A DNA stretch of 7,388 bases from a bacterium. Lineage in GTDB: Bacteria > CG2-30-53-67 > CG2-30-70-394. The notes under the pieces were generated by a model that made no database searches, was not told the DNA's origin, and saw nothing but the letters and a program-made list of their open reading frames with translations. The first letter of the stretch is position 1. Every line of letters starts with the position of its first letter. Location: contig JAJRSX010000070.1 of the NCBI GenBank assembly GCA_024278555.1, positions 1 to 7,388 of the forward strand, written 5' to 3'. Shown one piece after another: positions 1-6,128 of this stretch. A program made the translations under genes and the position numbers.

Positions 1-501
1 CAGGAGGTTGGTCTGGAAGGCGATCTCGTCGATCAGTTTGATCACCCCGGCGATCTTCTGCGACGCCTCGGTGATCTCTCCCATCGCCGCCACCATCTCC
101 TGCATGGAGTGCTCGGATTGCTCGGTGATCTTCCGGGTCTCGGCCGCCATGGCGTTCGCCTGGCCGGCGTTGTCGGCGTTCTGGGCGGTCATCGCCGACA
201 TCTCCTCCAGGCTCGCGGAGGTCTCCTCCACCGACGCCGCCTGGGTGGCCGCGCCCTCGGCGAGCTGGCGGGAGTCGTCGTTTGCCCGGGCGAGGTTGGC
301 CTCCACGCCGGTCACGACGGTGGCGATCTCCCCCACTTTTTCTTCCACCGGCCGCCAGGCGGCGTGGCCCCAGAGGGCGAGGAGGAGGGCGAGGGGGAGT
401 GCCCCGGCGAGCCCCCACGGGCCGGTAAAGGCGACCACCACCGAGACGGTGGTCATGATGGCGAAGGCGATCCAGGTCTTCTGCTTGAAGGTCAACTCCA
501 T
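1..501 (-). CDS. Methyl-accepting chemotaxis protein without a periplasmic sensor domain (N-terminal 167 residues, runs off window)
   Basis: Chemoreceptor that should control CheA kinase activity through CheW. The reading frame is open from the ATG at 501 to the window edge, giving 167 residues without a stop. Residues 9-25 and 28-46 are two hydrophobic helices separated by only a couple of residues, so almost nothing is exposed to the periplasm. No HAMP or PAS domain is recognisable after them: the chain passes through a short helix into the signalling domain. A methylation site of the A-A-x-x-E-E-x-x-A-S type lies at about 88-97, and the fragment ends in the start of the hairpin tip (DEIAFQTNLL, 158-167). 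Start choice: a GGAG at 508-511 sits six bases before the ATG, and the gene follows cheW by 38 bp, so it is probably the third gene of the cheA-cheW operon. What it senses is not visible; input may come through the membrane, a partner protein, or a C-terminal domain beyond the edge. Confidence 0.93.
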   Translation of the reverse strand, partial: MELTFKQKTWIAFAIMTTVSVVVAFTGPWGLAGALPLALLLALWGHAAWRPVEEKVGEIATVVTGVEANLARANDDSRQLAEGAATQAASVEETSASLEEMSAMTAQNADNAGQANAMAAETRKITEQSEHSMQEMVAAMGEITEASQKIAGVIKLIDEIAFQTNLL

Positions 502-539
502 GGGTGGCTCCGGTGAGGGTCGGTCGGCGGCGCGTCGGT

Positions 540-1031
540 TCAGAGGGGAAAGTCGCCGGCGGCGAGGGTCGCCATCTCTGTCGCCGGGAAGATCTTGTCC
601 ATGTCGATGAGGACCAGCGCGCTCTCTCCGGCCCGGGTCATTCCGAGGAGGTAGTCGGCGGCGCCGCCGGTCCAGTTTGGCGGGGGCGGTTCGATCTCCT
701 CCGCGACCACGTCGGCGACATCCTCCACCGCGTCGACCACCACCCCGAGTTGGGTGTCGTGGACGCGCAGGACGATGATGCAGGTCGCCTCGCTCTCCTC
801 GCCGGCCATCAGACCGAGGCGCTCCCGCAGGTCGACCACCGGGACGAAGCGGCCGCGCAGGTCGATCACCCCGCGGACGTAGTGGGGGGTGTTGGGCAGG
901 GCGGTCATCGGCTGCATGGAGACGATCTCCCGCACCCCGATGATGGTGATCCCGAAGAGCTCGTCGCCGAGGTGGAAGGTGAGGACCTTGCCGGAGAGGG
1001 TGGGGGACGAGGGCGAGGTGGGGGTGGTCAT
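540..1031 (-). CDS. cheW: Chemotaxis coupling protein CheW
   Basis: Cytoplasmic adaptor that links receptor signalling domains to CheA in the chemoreceptor array. The 163-residue protein is one CheW-like double beta-barrel domain, the usual length for the family. It shows the typical opening strands (VLTFHLGDELFGI, about 16-28), the RGVIDLRG loop at 53-60 followed by PVVDLRERLGL at 64-74, and a late LLGM-x(9)-LIDMDKI stretch near 128-147. Start: an in-frame upstream start at 1073 would add 14 residues, but the ATG at 1031 has GGAG at 1037-1040 five bases ahead and overlaps the cheA stop as ATGA, typical of translational coupling. The 540-stop is followed after 38 bp by a receptor gene. Nothing looks degenerate. 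The alternative, a CheV or a second CheW-domain protein, is unlikely because there is no receiver domain. Confidence 0.96.
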   Translation of the reverse strand: MTTPTSPSSPTLSGKVLTFHLGDELFGITIIGVREIVSMQPMTALPNTPHYVRGVIDLRGRFVPVVDLRERLGLMAGEESEATCIIVLRVHDTQLGVVVDAVEDVADVVAEEIEPPPPNWTGGAADYLLGMTRAGESALVLIDMDKIFPATEMATLAAGDFPL

Positions 1032-3385
1032 GGGAGCTCCGTCTTGTGTGCTGCGCTGTCGACAGCCTGCCAACTGCCGCCGACGATCGTCGCCACGTCG
1101 AGGATGAGGCCGACGCGGCCGTCGCCGAGGATGGCGCAGCCGGCGAGTCCGTCGATGCCGTCGAGCCGCGGTCCGAGGCTCTTGATCACCACCTGGTGCT
1201 GGCCCAGGAGGTCGTCGACCAGCAGCGCCCGTACGCGGTCGTCGTTCTCGACGATGACCACCAGACCGTCGGCCGGGTCGGTGGTGGCGGCGTGCTGGCC
1301 GAGCCGCTGGTCGAGGCGGATCAGGGGGACGAGGGTGCCCCGCACGTCGATCACCTCACCGTGCCCCTCGACGAGGTGGATGTCGCCCGGCTTCGGACGC
1401 ACCGACTCGCGGATCGCCAGGGTGGGGATGATGTACCGCTCGTCACCGAGGCTGACGATCATGCCGTCGACGATGGCGGTGGTCAGGGGCATCTTCAGAA
1501 TGAAGGTGCACCCCGCGCCGAGGGTCGAGTGGATCTCCACCCGCCCGCCCAGCCGTTCGAGCTGCCGCTTGACCACGTCCATGCCGACCCCTCGGCCGGA
1601 GATCTCCGTGGGATGGTCCACGGTGGAGAAGCCGGGGAGGAAGATGAAGCCGTAGATCTCCGAGTCGCTGTACTCGCGGTGCGGATCGATCAGCCCCTTC
1701 TCCAGGGCCTTGTGCATCAGGATGTCGCGGTTCAGCCCGTGGCCGTCGTCGCGGATCTCGATGACCACGTTGCCGCCCGCGTGGTAGGCGGCGAGGGTCA
1801 CCCTCCCGACCTCCGGCTTGCCCGCGGCGCGCCGCTCCTCCGGGGTGCCGATCCCGTGGTCGCAGGCGTTGCGCAAGAGATGGACGAGGGGGTCGCCGAG
1901 CTCCTCCACCAGGGTCTTGTCGATCTCCGTCTCTTCGCCCACGAGCTCCAGGTGAATCTGCTTCTCCGTCTTCCGCGCCACGTCGCGCACCAGACGGGTC
2001 ATCTTCTGGAAGGTGGCGCGCAGGGGGACCATCCGCACCGCCATCACCTGGTCCTGGATCTGGTTGGTGATCTTTCCCAGCTCGGTGATGTTGCGGACCA
2101 GGCTGCTCGCCCGCTCGTGATCCAGCAGCGCCGGGTCCTGGGCGACCAGGGTATGGGCGATGGAGAGCTCGCCGATCGACTCCATGAGGGCGTCGAGCTT
2201 GCCTGCCTCCACCTTGATGTACTGGTTCTCCACCCGCGCCGGCGTCTTGGCGGGCGCCTTGGCGGCGGTTCCCTGGGGGGGGGCCGGCGGCGCCGCCGCG
2301 GGTGGGGCGGCGGCGGACCGGGTGGGAGGTGCGGGGGTCGCGGACGGGGCGGGGGGGGCGACCGGGGGGGGCGGCGCCGCCGGCGCGCTCTTCGCCTCGG
2401 CGCCGCCCTCTCCGGCGGGGGGGAGCTTCGGCGGTGTCGTCCCGGCGAGGTGGGCGTGGACCTCCGCGAGGACCGGGCCGATCTCCACCGGCACCGGCGC
2501 CGGCGGCGCCTCGCCGTGGGCCAGGGCCTCCACGTGGGCGGCGAGGTTGGCGACCAGTTGGCGGGTGAGGTCGACGCTCTTGAGCAGGGTGTCGACGATC
2601 CCCGCGTGGATGGTGAGCTTCTCCTTGCGTGCGTGGTCCAGCAGGGTCTCATTCTCGTGGGCGAAGTGGCCGAGGGCCTCCAGGCCGAGAAAGCCCGCCG
2701 CCCCCTTCATGCTGTGGAAGGGGCGGAAGACGGCGTTGATCGCCTCCAGATCCTCGGGGGTCTCCTCCAGGGCGAGGATCTTCTCCTCGATGGTCGCCAG
2801 GTGGTCCTGGGTCTCGCTGAGAAACTCGGTGAACAGCCCGGCGTCCTCGTCGTCGTTGATGGCCACCTGCTCGACGCCGGTGACCGGCGGGTGGAGCTCG
2901 CCGTCGGCGGAGGGCGTGTCCGACTCCGTATCGGAGGGGGAGGAATCCGGGGCGGTGACCGGTTCGGGAGCGGCCACCGCCGCTCCCTCCTCCCGAGGCC
3001 CGGTCGCCGGGGCCCGGTCGGCGAGCCAGCCGGTGAGCGCCTCGCTGGCAGCGGTGATCCGTGCGGCGAGGTCGTCGAATGGCTCCATGAGCCCCACCGC
3101 GGCGCGTGCCGTCTCCACCGCCCGGGAGAGGGGCTCGGCCACCGCCTCATCCCATTGATCCGGCTGGCTGGCCAGGTGGCTGGAGATAGATACCAGGGCG
3201 TTGAGGAGCGCTCGGGTCTCCTCCTCACCCTCGGCGAGGGAGACGCGCACGGCGGTGAGGGCGGCGAGCACCCGCTGCCACACCCCGGCGTCGGGCTCCC
3301 CCATCTGGACCATGAGGAGCTCCGCCGCCAGGTGGTCGAAGGCGGTGGTGAGGGCCTCGTTCGGGGTGGGTTGCTCTGCTGCCAT
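1028..3385 (-). CDS. cheA: Chemotaxis sensor histidine kinase CheA, with N-terminal extension and no evident P2 domain
   Basis: Central kinase of chemotaxis: autophosphorylates on a histidine and passes phosphate to CheY/CheB-type regulators. The protein is 785 residues. Residues 1-125 are a helix-rich stretch I cannot assign. After an acidic linker, the HPt (P1) domain spans about 180-290, with the phospho-accepting His224 in FHSMKGAAGFLGL. A Pro/Ala-rich linker runs from about 292 to 384, where a P2 domain is often found. The P3 dimerisation helices follow at about 386-450. The ATPase (P4) spans about 450-635, with the N box DPLVHLLRNACDHG (Asn506), the G1 motif RDDGHG (545-550) and the G2 motif GRGVGMDVV (597-605). 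The CheW-like P5 spans about 636-770. Start: GTG at 3388 is possible, but the ATG at 3385 has GGAG at 3392-3395 with a six-base spacer. The stop overlaps the cheW start by four bases. No receiver domain is fused. All kinase motifs look intact. Confidence 0.96.
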   Translation of the reverse strand: MAAEQPTPNEALTTAFDHLAAELLMVQMGEPDAGVWQRVLAALTAVRVSLAEGEEETRALLNALVSISSHLASQPDQWDEAVAEPLSRAVETARAAVGLMEPFDDLAARITAASEALTGWLADRAPATGPREEGAAVAAPEPVTAPDSSPSDTESDTPSADGELHPPVTGVEQVAINDDEDAGLFTEFLSETQDHLATIEEKILALEETPEDLEAINAVFRPFHSMKGAAGFLGLEALGHFAHENETLLDHARKEKLTIHAGIVDTLLKSVDLTRQLVANLAAHVEALAHGEAPPAPVPVEIGPVLAEVHAHLAGTTPPKLPPAGEGGAEAKSAPAAPPPPVAPPAPSATPAPPTRSAAAPPAAAPPAPPQGTAAKAPAKTPARVENQYIKVEAGKLDALMESIGELSIAHTLVAQDPALLDHERASSLVRNITELGKITNQIQDQVMAVRMVPLRATFQKMTRLVRDVARKTEKQIHLELVGEETEIDKTLVEELGDPLVHLLRNACDHGIGTPEERRAAGKPEVGRVTLAAYHAGGNVVIEIRDDGHGLNRDILMHKALEKGLIDPHREYSDSEIYGFIFLPGFSTVDHPTEISGRGVGMDVVKRQLERLGGRVEIHSTLGAGCTFILKMPLTTAIVDGMIVSLGDERYIIPTLAIRESVRPKPGDIHLVEGHGEVIDVRGTLVPLIRLDQRLGQHAATTDPADGLVVIVENDDRVRALLVDDLLGQHQVVIKSLGPRLDGIDGLAGCAILGDGRVGLILDVATIVGGSWQAVDSAAHKTELP
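1037..1040 (-). promoter_or_regulatory. Ribosome binding site deciding the cheW start
   Basis: On the minus strand GGAG lies five bases before the ATG at 1031, inside the last codons of cheA. It favours this start over the upstream in-frame start at 1073 and fits coupled translation with cheA (ATGA overlap). Confidence 0.7.
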
Positions 3386-3474
3386 CACGCTCTCCCGCAG
3401 GGGTGGCCGGCCCGCGCGAGCGGACTCGATGGCCCCTCCTTTCGGCCTCTCGGAGCGACGGCTTGAACGTGATG

Positions 3475-3500
3475 GGTATGGGTCTCATGGAAGCCATACC
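3475..3500. repeat. Inverted repeat GGTATGG-N12-CCATACC, possible operator
   Basis: A perfect 7-bp inverted repeat with a 12-base spacer lies near the middle of the divergent cheA/receptor region. Its geometry (two half-sites about 19 bp apart, centre to centre) would suit a dimeric regulator bound on one face of the helix, and its position would allow control of both genes. That role is inferred; the arms are short enough to arise by chance. Confidence 0.4.
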
Positions 3501-3508
3501 GAACGACG

Positions 3509-3536
3509 AATAGGGGCCTCATTGGCAGAGCCTATT
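3509..3536 (+). repeat. Imperfect hairpin in the leader of the haem-c receptor gene
   Basis: AATAGG at 3509-3514 pairs with CCTATT at 3531-3536. The stem can be extended inwards by CTC/GAG if a GGC bulge is allowed, leaving a 7-base loop. TTCTT follows directly, so on the plus strand it resembles a weak terminator or attenuator ending 28 bp before the receptor ATG. It could equally be a protein-binding palindrome or chance. Confidence 0.35.
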
Positions 3537-3564
3537 TCTTCCCACGCCGACCTCAGGATCTCCT

Positions 3565-5100
3565 ATGCGCCTCTCACTCCAGACCAAGATCACCCTCGCC
3601 GGCATCGCCATCCTTGCAGCGCTCCTCGCCTCCCTCGCCTATCCCTACGCACGACAGATTCGGAAGGTGGCGGTGGACGAGTACGTGGAGAAGGCGCGCG
3701 CCATCGACCTTCAGGCGGAGGCGGTGCGCGAGGAGATGGAGAAGAAGTGGGCCGACGGTCTGTTCACGGCGGCGCAGCTCCGGGCGTGGACGGAGGCGGG
3801 TGAGCGGGAGAAGGTCGTCTCCGCGGTCCCGGTGGTGACTGCCTGGCGGACCGCCCAGATCCACGCCGAGGAGGGCGGATACACCTTCCGCACCCCGAAG
3901 TTCCAGCCCCGCCGCCCGAGCAATACGCCCGACGCGCTGGAGGCGCGGGCGCTGATGAAGATGAAGGCGGAGGGGCTGGACGAGTACTGGGAGATTGATC
4001 CGCAGCGAAACGCGGTGCGCTACTTCCGTCCCATCCACCTCTCCGAGACGTGCATGAACTGTCACGGCGACCCGGCCACCTCCACCGCATTGTGGGGTAA
4101 CGCCGAGGGGGTCGACCCCACCGGCGGCCCCATGGAGGGGTGGAAGGTGGGGGAGGTCCACGGCGCCTTCGAGGTCATCCAGTCCCTCGCACCGCTCGAC
4201 GCGCGCCTGGCGGCGAACCTGCGCAAGGCGGCGATCGCCGTGGGTGCGGTGCTCCTCCTGATCACCGGCGGCTACTTCCTGCTGGTGCGTTGGTTGATTG
4301 ACCATGATCTCAAACGGCCGGTGTCGCGGATGGTGGAGCGCCTCTCCGCGGGGGCGGCGCAGACCGCCCACGCCTCCACCGAGATCTCCCAGGCGAGTCA
4401 GGAGCTCGCCAACGGCGCCTCCAGCCAGGCGGCCTCTCTGGAGGAGACCGCCGCCTCGGTGGAGGAGCTCACCGCGATGACCCAGAACAACGCCGCCAAC
4501 GCCCGCCAGGCGAACGAGCGCGCCACCCAGATGCGCATCGCCGCCGGTGAGAGCCGCAAGGCGGCGGCGGCGATGGCCGCGGCGGTCGACCGGGTCGAGG
4601 GGTCGGTGAAGGAGACCGCGCAGATCATCCAGGCGATCGACGAGATCGCCTTCCAGACCAACCTGTTGGCCCTCAACGCCGCGGTGGAGGCGGCGCGCGC
4701 CGGTGATGCGGGCAAGGGGTTCGCGGTGGTCGCCGAGGAGGTGCGGGCCCTGGCCCAGCGCTCCGCCGAGGCGGCCCGGCGCACCGCCGACCTAATCAAC
4801 ATCACCCAGGACGCCACCGACGAGGGGGCGTCCTGCTCCGCCAAGGTCGGCGGCGCCCTCAGCGAGATGGTCGACGAGATCCAGGCGATCAGCCAGATCT
4901 TCGACGAGGTGAGCCAGGCGACCAACGAGCAGGCCCAGGGGATCGCGCAGATCAACCACGCGGTGACCCAGCTCGACCAGGTGACCCAGGCCAACGCCGC
5001 CCACTCGGAAGAGACCGCCGCCACCTCCAAGGAGCTCTCCAGCCAGGTAGGCCACGTCCAGACGGTGATCAGCGAGCTGAAGACGCTGATCGGCGATTGA
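3565..5100 (+). CDS. Methyl-accepting chemotaxis protein with DUF3365/Tll0287-like periplasmic c-type haem domain
   Basis: A 511-residue inner-membrane chemoreceptor. Residues 9-26 form an N-terminal membrane helix and 222-244 a second one, enclosing about 195 periplasmic residues. That part resembles the DUF3365 (Tll0287-like) family: a GYTF segment at 105-108, a P-N-x-PDALEARAL region at 119-130, YFRP at 153-156, then CMNCH at 163-167, a CXXCH covalent haem c motif, and a GWKVGEVHGAF closing strand at 192-202. After helix 2 there is no recognisable HAMP domain. The signalling domain follows, with methylation sites of the A-A-x-x-E-E type near 289-298 and 478-487 and the conserved tip at 360-405. 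No CheR-tethering pentapeptide is seen at the C terminus. AGGA at 3555-3558 supports the start. The gene diverges from cheA, suggesting it signals to that kinase. Redox, oxygen or NO/CO sensing is inferred from the haem; DcrA of Desulfovibrio is a known haem c receptor precedent. Confidence 0.93.
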   Translation: MRLSLQTKITLAGIAILAALLASLAYPYARQIRKVAVDEYVEKARAIDLQAEAVREEMEKKWADGLFTAAQLRAWTEAGEREKVVSAVPVVTAWRTAQIHAEEGGYTFRTPKFQPRRPSNTPDALEARALMKMKAEGLDEYWEIDPQRNAVRYFRPIHLSETCMNCHGDPATSTALWGNAEGVDPTGGPMEGWKVGEVHGAFEVIQSLAPLDARLAANLRKAAIAVGAVLLLITGGYFLLVRWLIDHDLKRPVSRMVERLSAGAAQTAHASTEISQASQELANGASSQAASLEETAASVEELTAMTQNNAANARQANERATQMRIAAGESRKAAAAMAAAVDRVEGSVKETAQIIQAIDEIAFQTNLLALNAAVEAARAGDAGKGFAVVAEEVRALAQRSAEAARRTADLINITQDATDEGASCSAKVGGALSEMVDEIQAISQIFDEVSQATNEQAQGIAQINHAVTQLDQVTQANAAHSEETAATSKELSSQVGHVQTVISELKTLIGD

Positions 5101-5213
5101 GCCCGGCCGTCAGGGCCGCCTCCTCCCGAGTCGGCCGTGGCGACCCATCATCGTCGGTGTGTCTCCCGGACACGGCCGCCGAGCCCGCGAAGGGGGCGAA
5201 TGAGGATCCGCAC

Positions 5214-5243
5214 GGCCCGCGCCGCGGCCTCGCCCCGCGGGCC
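5214..5243. terminator. GC-rich hairpin, possible part of a bidirectional terminator
   Basis: GGCCCGCG at 5214-5221 pairs perfectly with CGCGGGCC at 5236-5243 around a 14-base loop that is itself GC-rich. It lies about 114 bp after the receptor stop. There is no T tract on either side, so intrinsic termination is uncertain. Confidence 0.35.
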
Positions 5244-5253
5244 ATGGCTGCCC

Positions 5254-5278
5254 CCCCTCCGCGCCCCCCGCGGAGGGG
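5254..5278 (-). terminator. Strong GC-rich hairpin directly after the radC stop
   Basis: CCCCTCCGCG at 5254-5263 and CGCGGAGGGG at 5269-5278 form a perfect 10-bp stem with a 5-base loop, abutting the radC stop codon (5279-5281). Between convergent genes this is most simply a terminator for radC and perhaps for the receptor gene. A poly-U tail is missing on both strands. Confidence 0.5.
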
Positions 5279-6019
5279 TCACGCCAGGGATCCCTCGCGG
5301 TGGTCGGCGAAGCTGTAGAAGCCGGACTCGCCGACCACCAGGTGGTCCAGCAGCCGCACGTCGATGGCGCGCAGGGCGGCGCCGATCCGGCGGGTGAGGT
5401 GGCGGTCGGCCTCGGACGGATGGGTCCGGCCGGAGGGATGGTTGTGGGCGAGGATGACCCCCGTGGCGTCGTGCTCGACCACCAGCCGGACCACCTCGCG
5501 CGGGTAGACCGCCGAGCCGTCCACGGTCCCCTCGGCCACGTCGATCAGCGCCTGCAGGGCGTTGCCGGAATCGAGCAGCAGGAGGGTGACCGCCTCGGTG
5601 CGGCGGCCCGCGTAGTGGGGGGCGAGGAGGCGGTACGCCGCCTGCGCGTCGGCGACGGTGGGGCGCTGGTCGTGGAGCTCCGCCTGGTAGCGGCGGCCGA
5701 GCTCCAGGACCGCGGCGAGCTGCGCCGCCTTCGCCGGCCCGAGGCCGCGCATCGCGAGGAGCTTGGTGAACGGCGCCCGGTAGAGGCCGTGGAGGCCGCC
5801 GAAGCTCTCCAGCAGATTACGCGCCAGGTCGACCGCGGTGAGCCCGCGGACGCCGACGCGCAGGAAGATGGCCAGGAGCTCGGCGTCGGTGAGCGACGCG
5901 GCGCCGCGGGCGATGAGTCGCTCGCGCGGCCGCAGCTCCTCGGGCCAGGCGGAGATCGGTTGGGCCACGCACGCCATCGTATCGGACGCGGTGCGGTCAT
6001 CGGGTTGGGGATCGCCCAT
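5279..6019 (-). CDS. radC: RadC family JAB/MPN domain protein
   Basis: Member of the RadC (YicR, formerly DUF2466) family, whose true cellular role is unsettled; the old link to recombinational repair is doubtful. The protein is 246 residues, close to the family's usual size. The N-terminal part (about 20-100) carries a helix-hairpin-helix DNA-binding-like stretch (MRGLGPAKAAQL, about 90-101). The C-terminal part is a JAB1/MPN metal-binding domain with HNHPSG at about 192-197 and an Asp eight residues after the Gly (D205), the expected zinc-binding pattern. Start: the frame stays open far upstream, and an ATG at 5977 is possible, but the ATG at 6019 has a near-perfect AGGAGGG at 6025-6031 with a five-base spacer, so it was chosen. 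The gene diverges from the mqnD-like gene and appears monocistronic. Confidence 0.92.
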   Translation of the reverse strand: MGDPQPDDRTASDTMACVAQPISAWPEELRPRERLIARGAASLTDAELLAIFLRVGVRGLTAVDLARNLLESFGGLHGLYRAPFTKLLAMRGLGPAKAAQLAAVLELGRRYQAELHDQRPTVADAQAAYRLLAPHYAGRRTEAVTLLLLDSGNALQALIDVAEGTVDGSAVYPREVVRLVVEHDATGVILAHNHPSGRTHPSEADRHLTRRIGAALRAIDVRLLDHLVVGESGFYSFADHREGSLA

Positions 6020-6128
6020 GGTTGCCCTCCTGGCGGTTGCGGTGTCAGCCTTCGCGGCCCGCGTCGCGCGGGCGGCCGCGGCCCTCCTGGGCCGGGCGCG
6101 ATTCTCCTCCAACCCCGCAGGTTTCTCC
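6020..6128. promoter_or_regulatory. Divergent promoter region between radC and the mqnD-like gene
   Basis: These 109 bp should hold the start signals of two divergent genes. The radC Shine-Dalgarno AGGAGGG is at 6025-6031 on the minus strand. The mqnD-like gene has only a weak AGG at 6119-6121. Two small GC hairpins are present: 6057-6073 (7-bp stem, 3-base loop) and 6079-6094 (6-bp stem, 4-base loop). They may be chance products of the base composition. No promoter hexamers stand out. Confidence 0.4.

Larger units (their letters stand above)
3386..3564. promoter_or_regulatory. Divergent intergenic region between cheA and the haem-c receptor gene
   Basis: This 179-bp stretch must hold the promoters of both the minus-strand cheA operon and the plus-strand receptor gene. 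Its right half (about 3460-3550) is less GC-rich than the flanking genes. Two inverted repeats lie in it (listed separately). I see no convincing sigma-70, sigma-28 or sigma-54 promoter by eye; a TTGAAC at 3463-3468 lacks a good partner. GGAG at 3392-3395 serves cheA, and AGGA at 3555-3558 serves the receptor with a six-base spacer. Confidence 0.6.
5101..5278. other. Convergent intergenic region between the receptor gene and radC
   Basis: These 178 bp separate the ends of two convergent genes. I see no gene here; open frames crossing it have no ribosome binding site or recognisable protein content. The notable content is two GC-rich hairpins near the radC end. Confidence 0.6.

Noticed and set aside
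1046-3466. 806-residue open frame on the plus strand opposite cheA
   Set aside because: It is antisense to a gene with intact CheA motifs, is rich in Gly/Arg/Val/Asp low-complexity sequence, and matches nothing recognisable; it is a typical GC-rich shadow frame.
3225-3497. 90-residue minus-strand frame overlapping the start of cheA
   Set aside because: It is Arg/Gly/Pro-rich, out of frame with cheA and without recognisable domains. An AAGGAGG on the minus strand near 3436-3442 is not followed by a usable start at proper spacing.
5838-6128. N-terminal extension of the mqnD-like frame, including an ATG at 6018 that would give a hydrophobic, signal-peptide-like start
   Set aside because: The extension overlaps radC antisense, lacks a ribosome binding site, and family members begin a few residues before the SPDPDDAF signature. 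The hydrophobic look comes from Ala/Val codons in GC-rich DNA.
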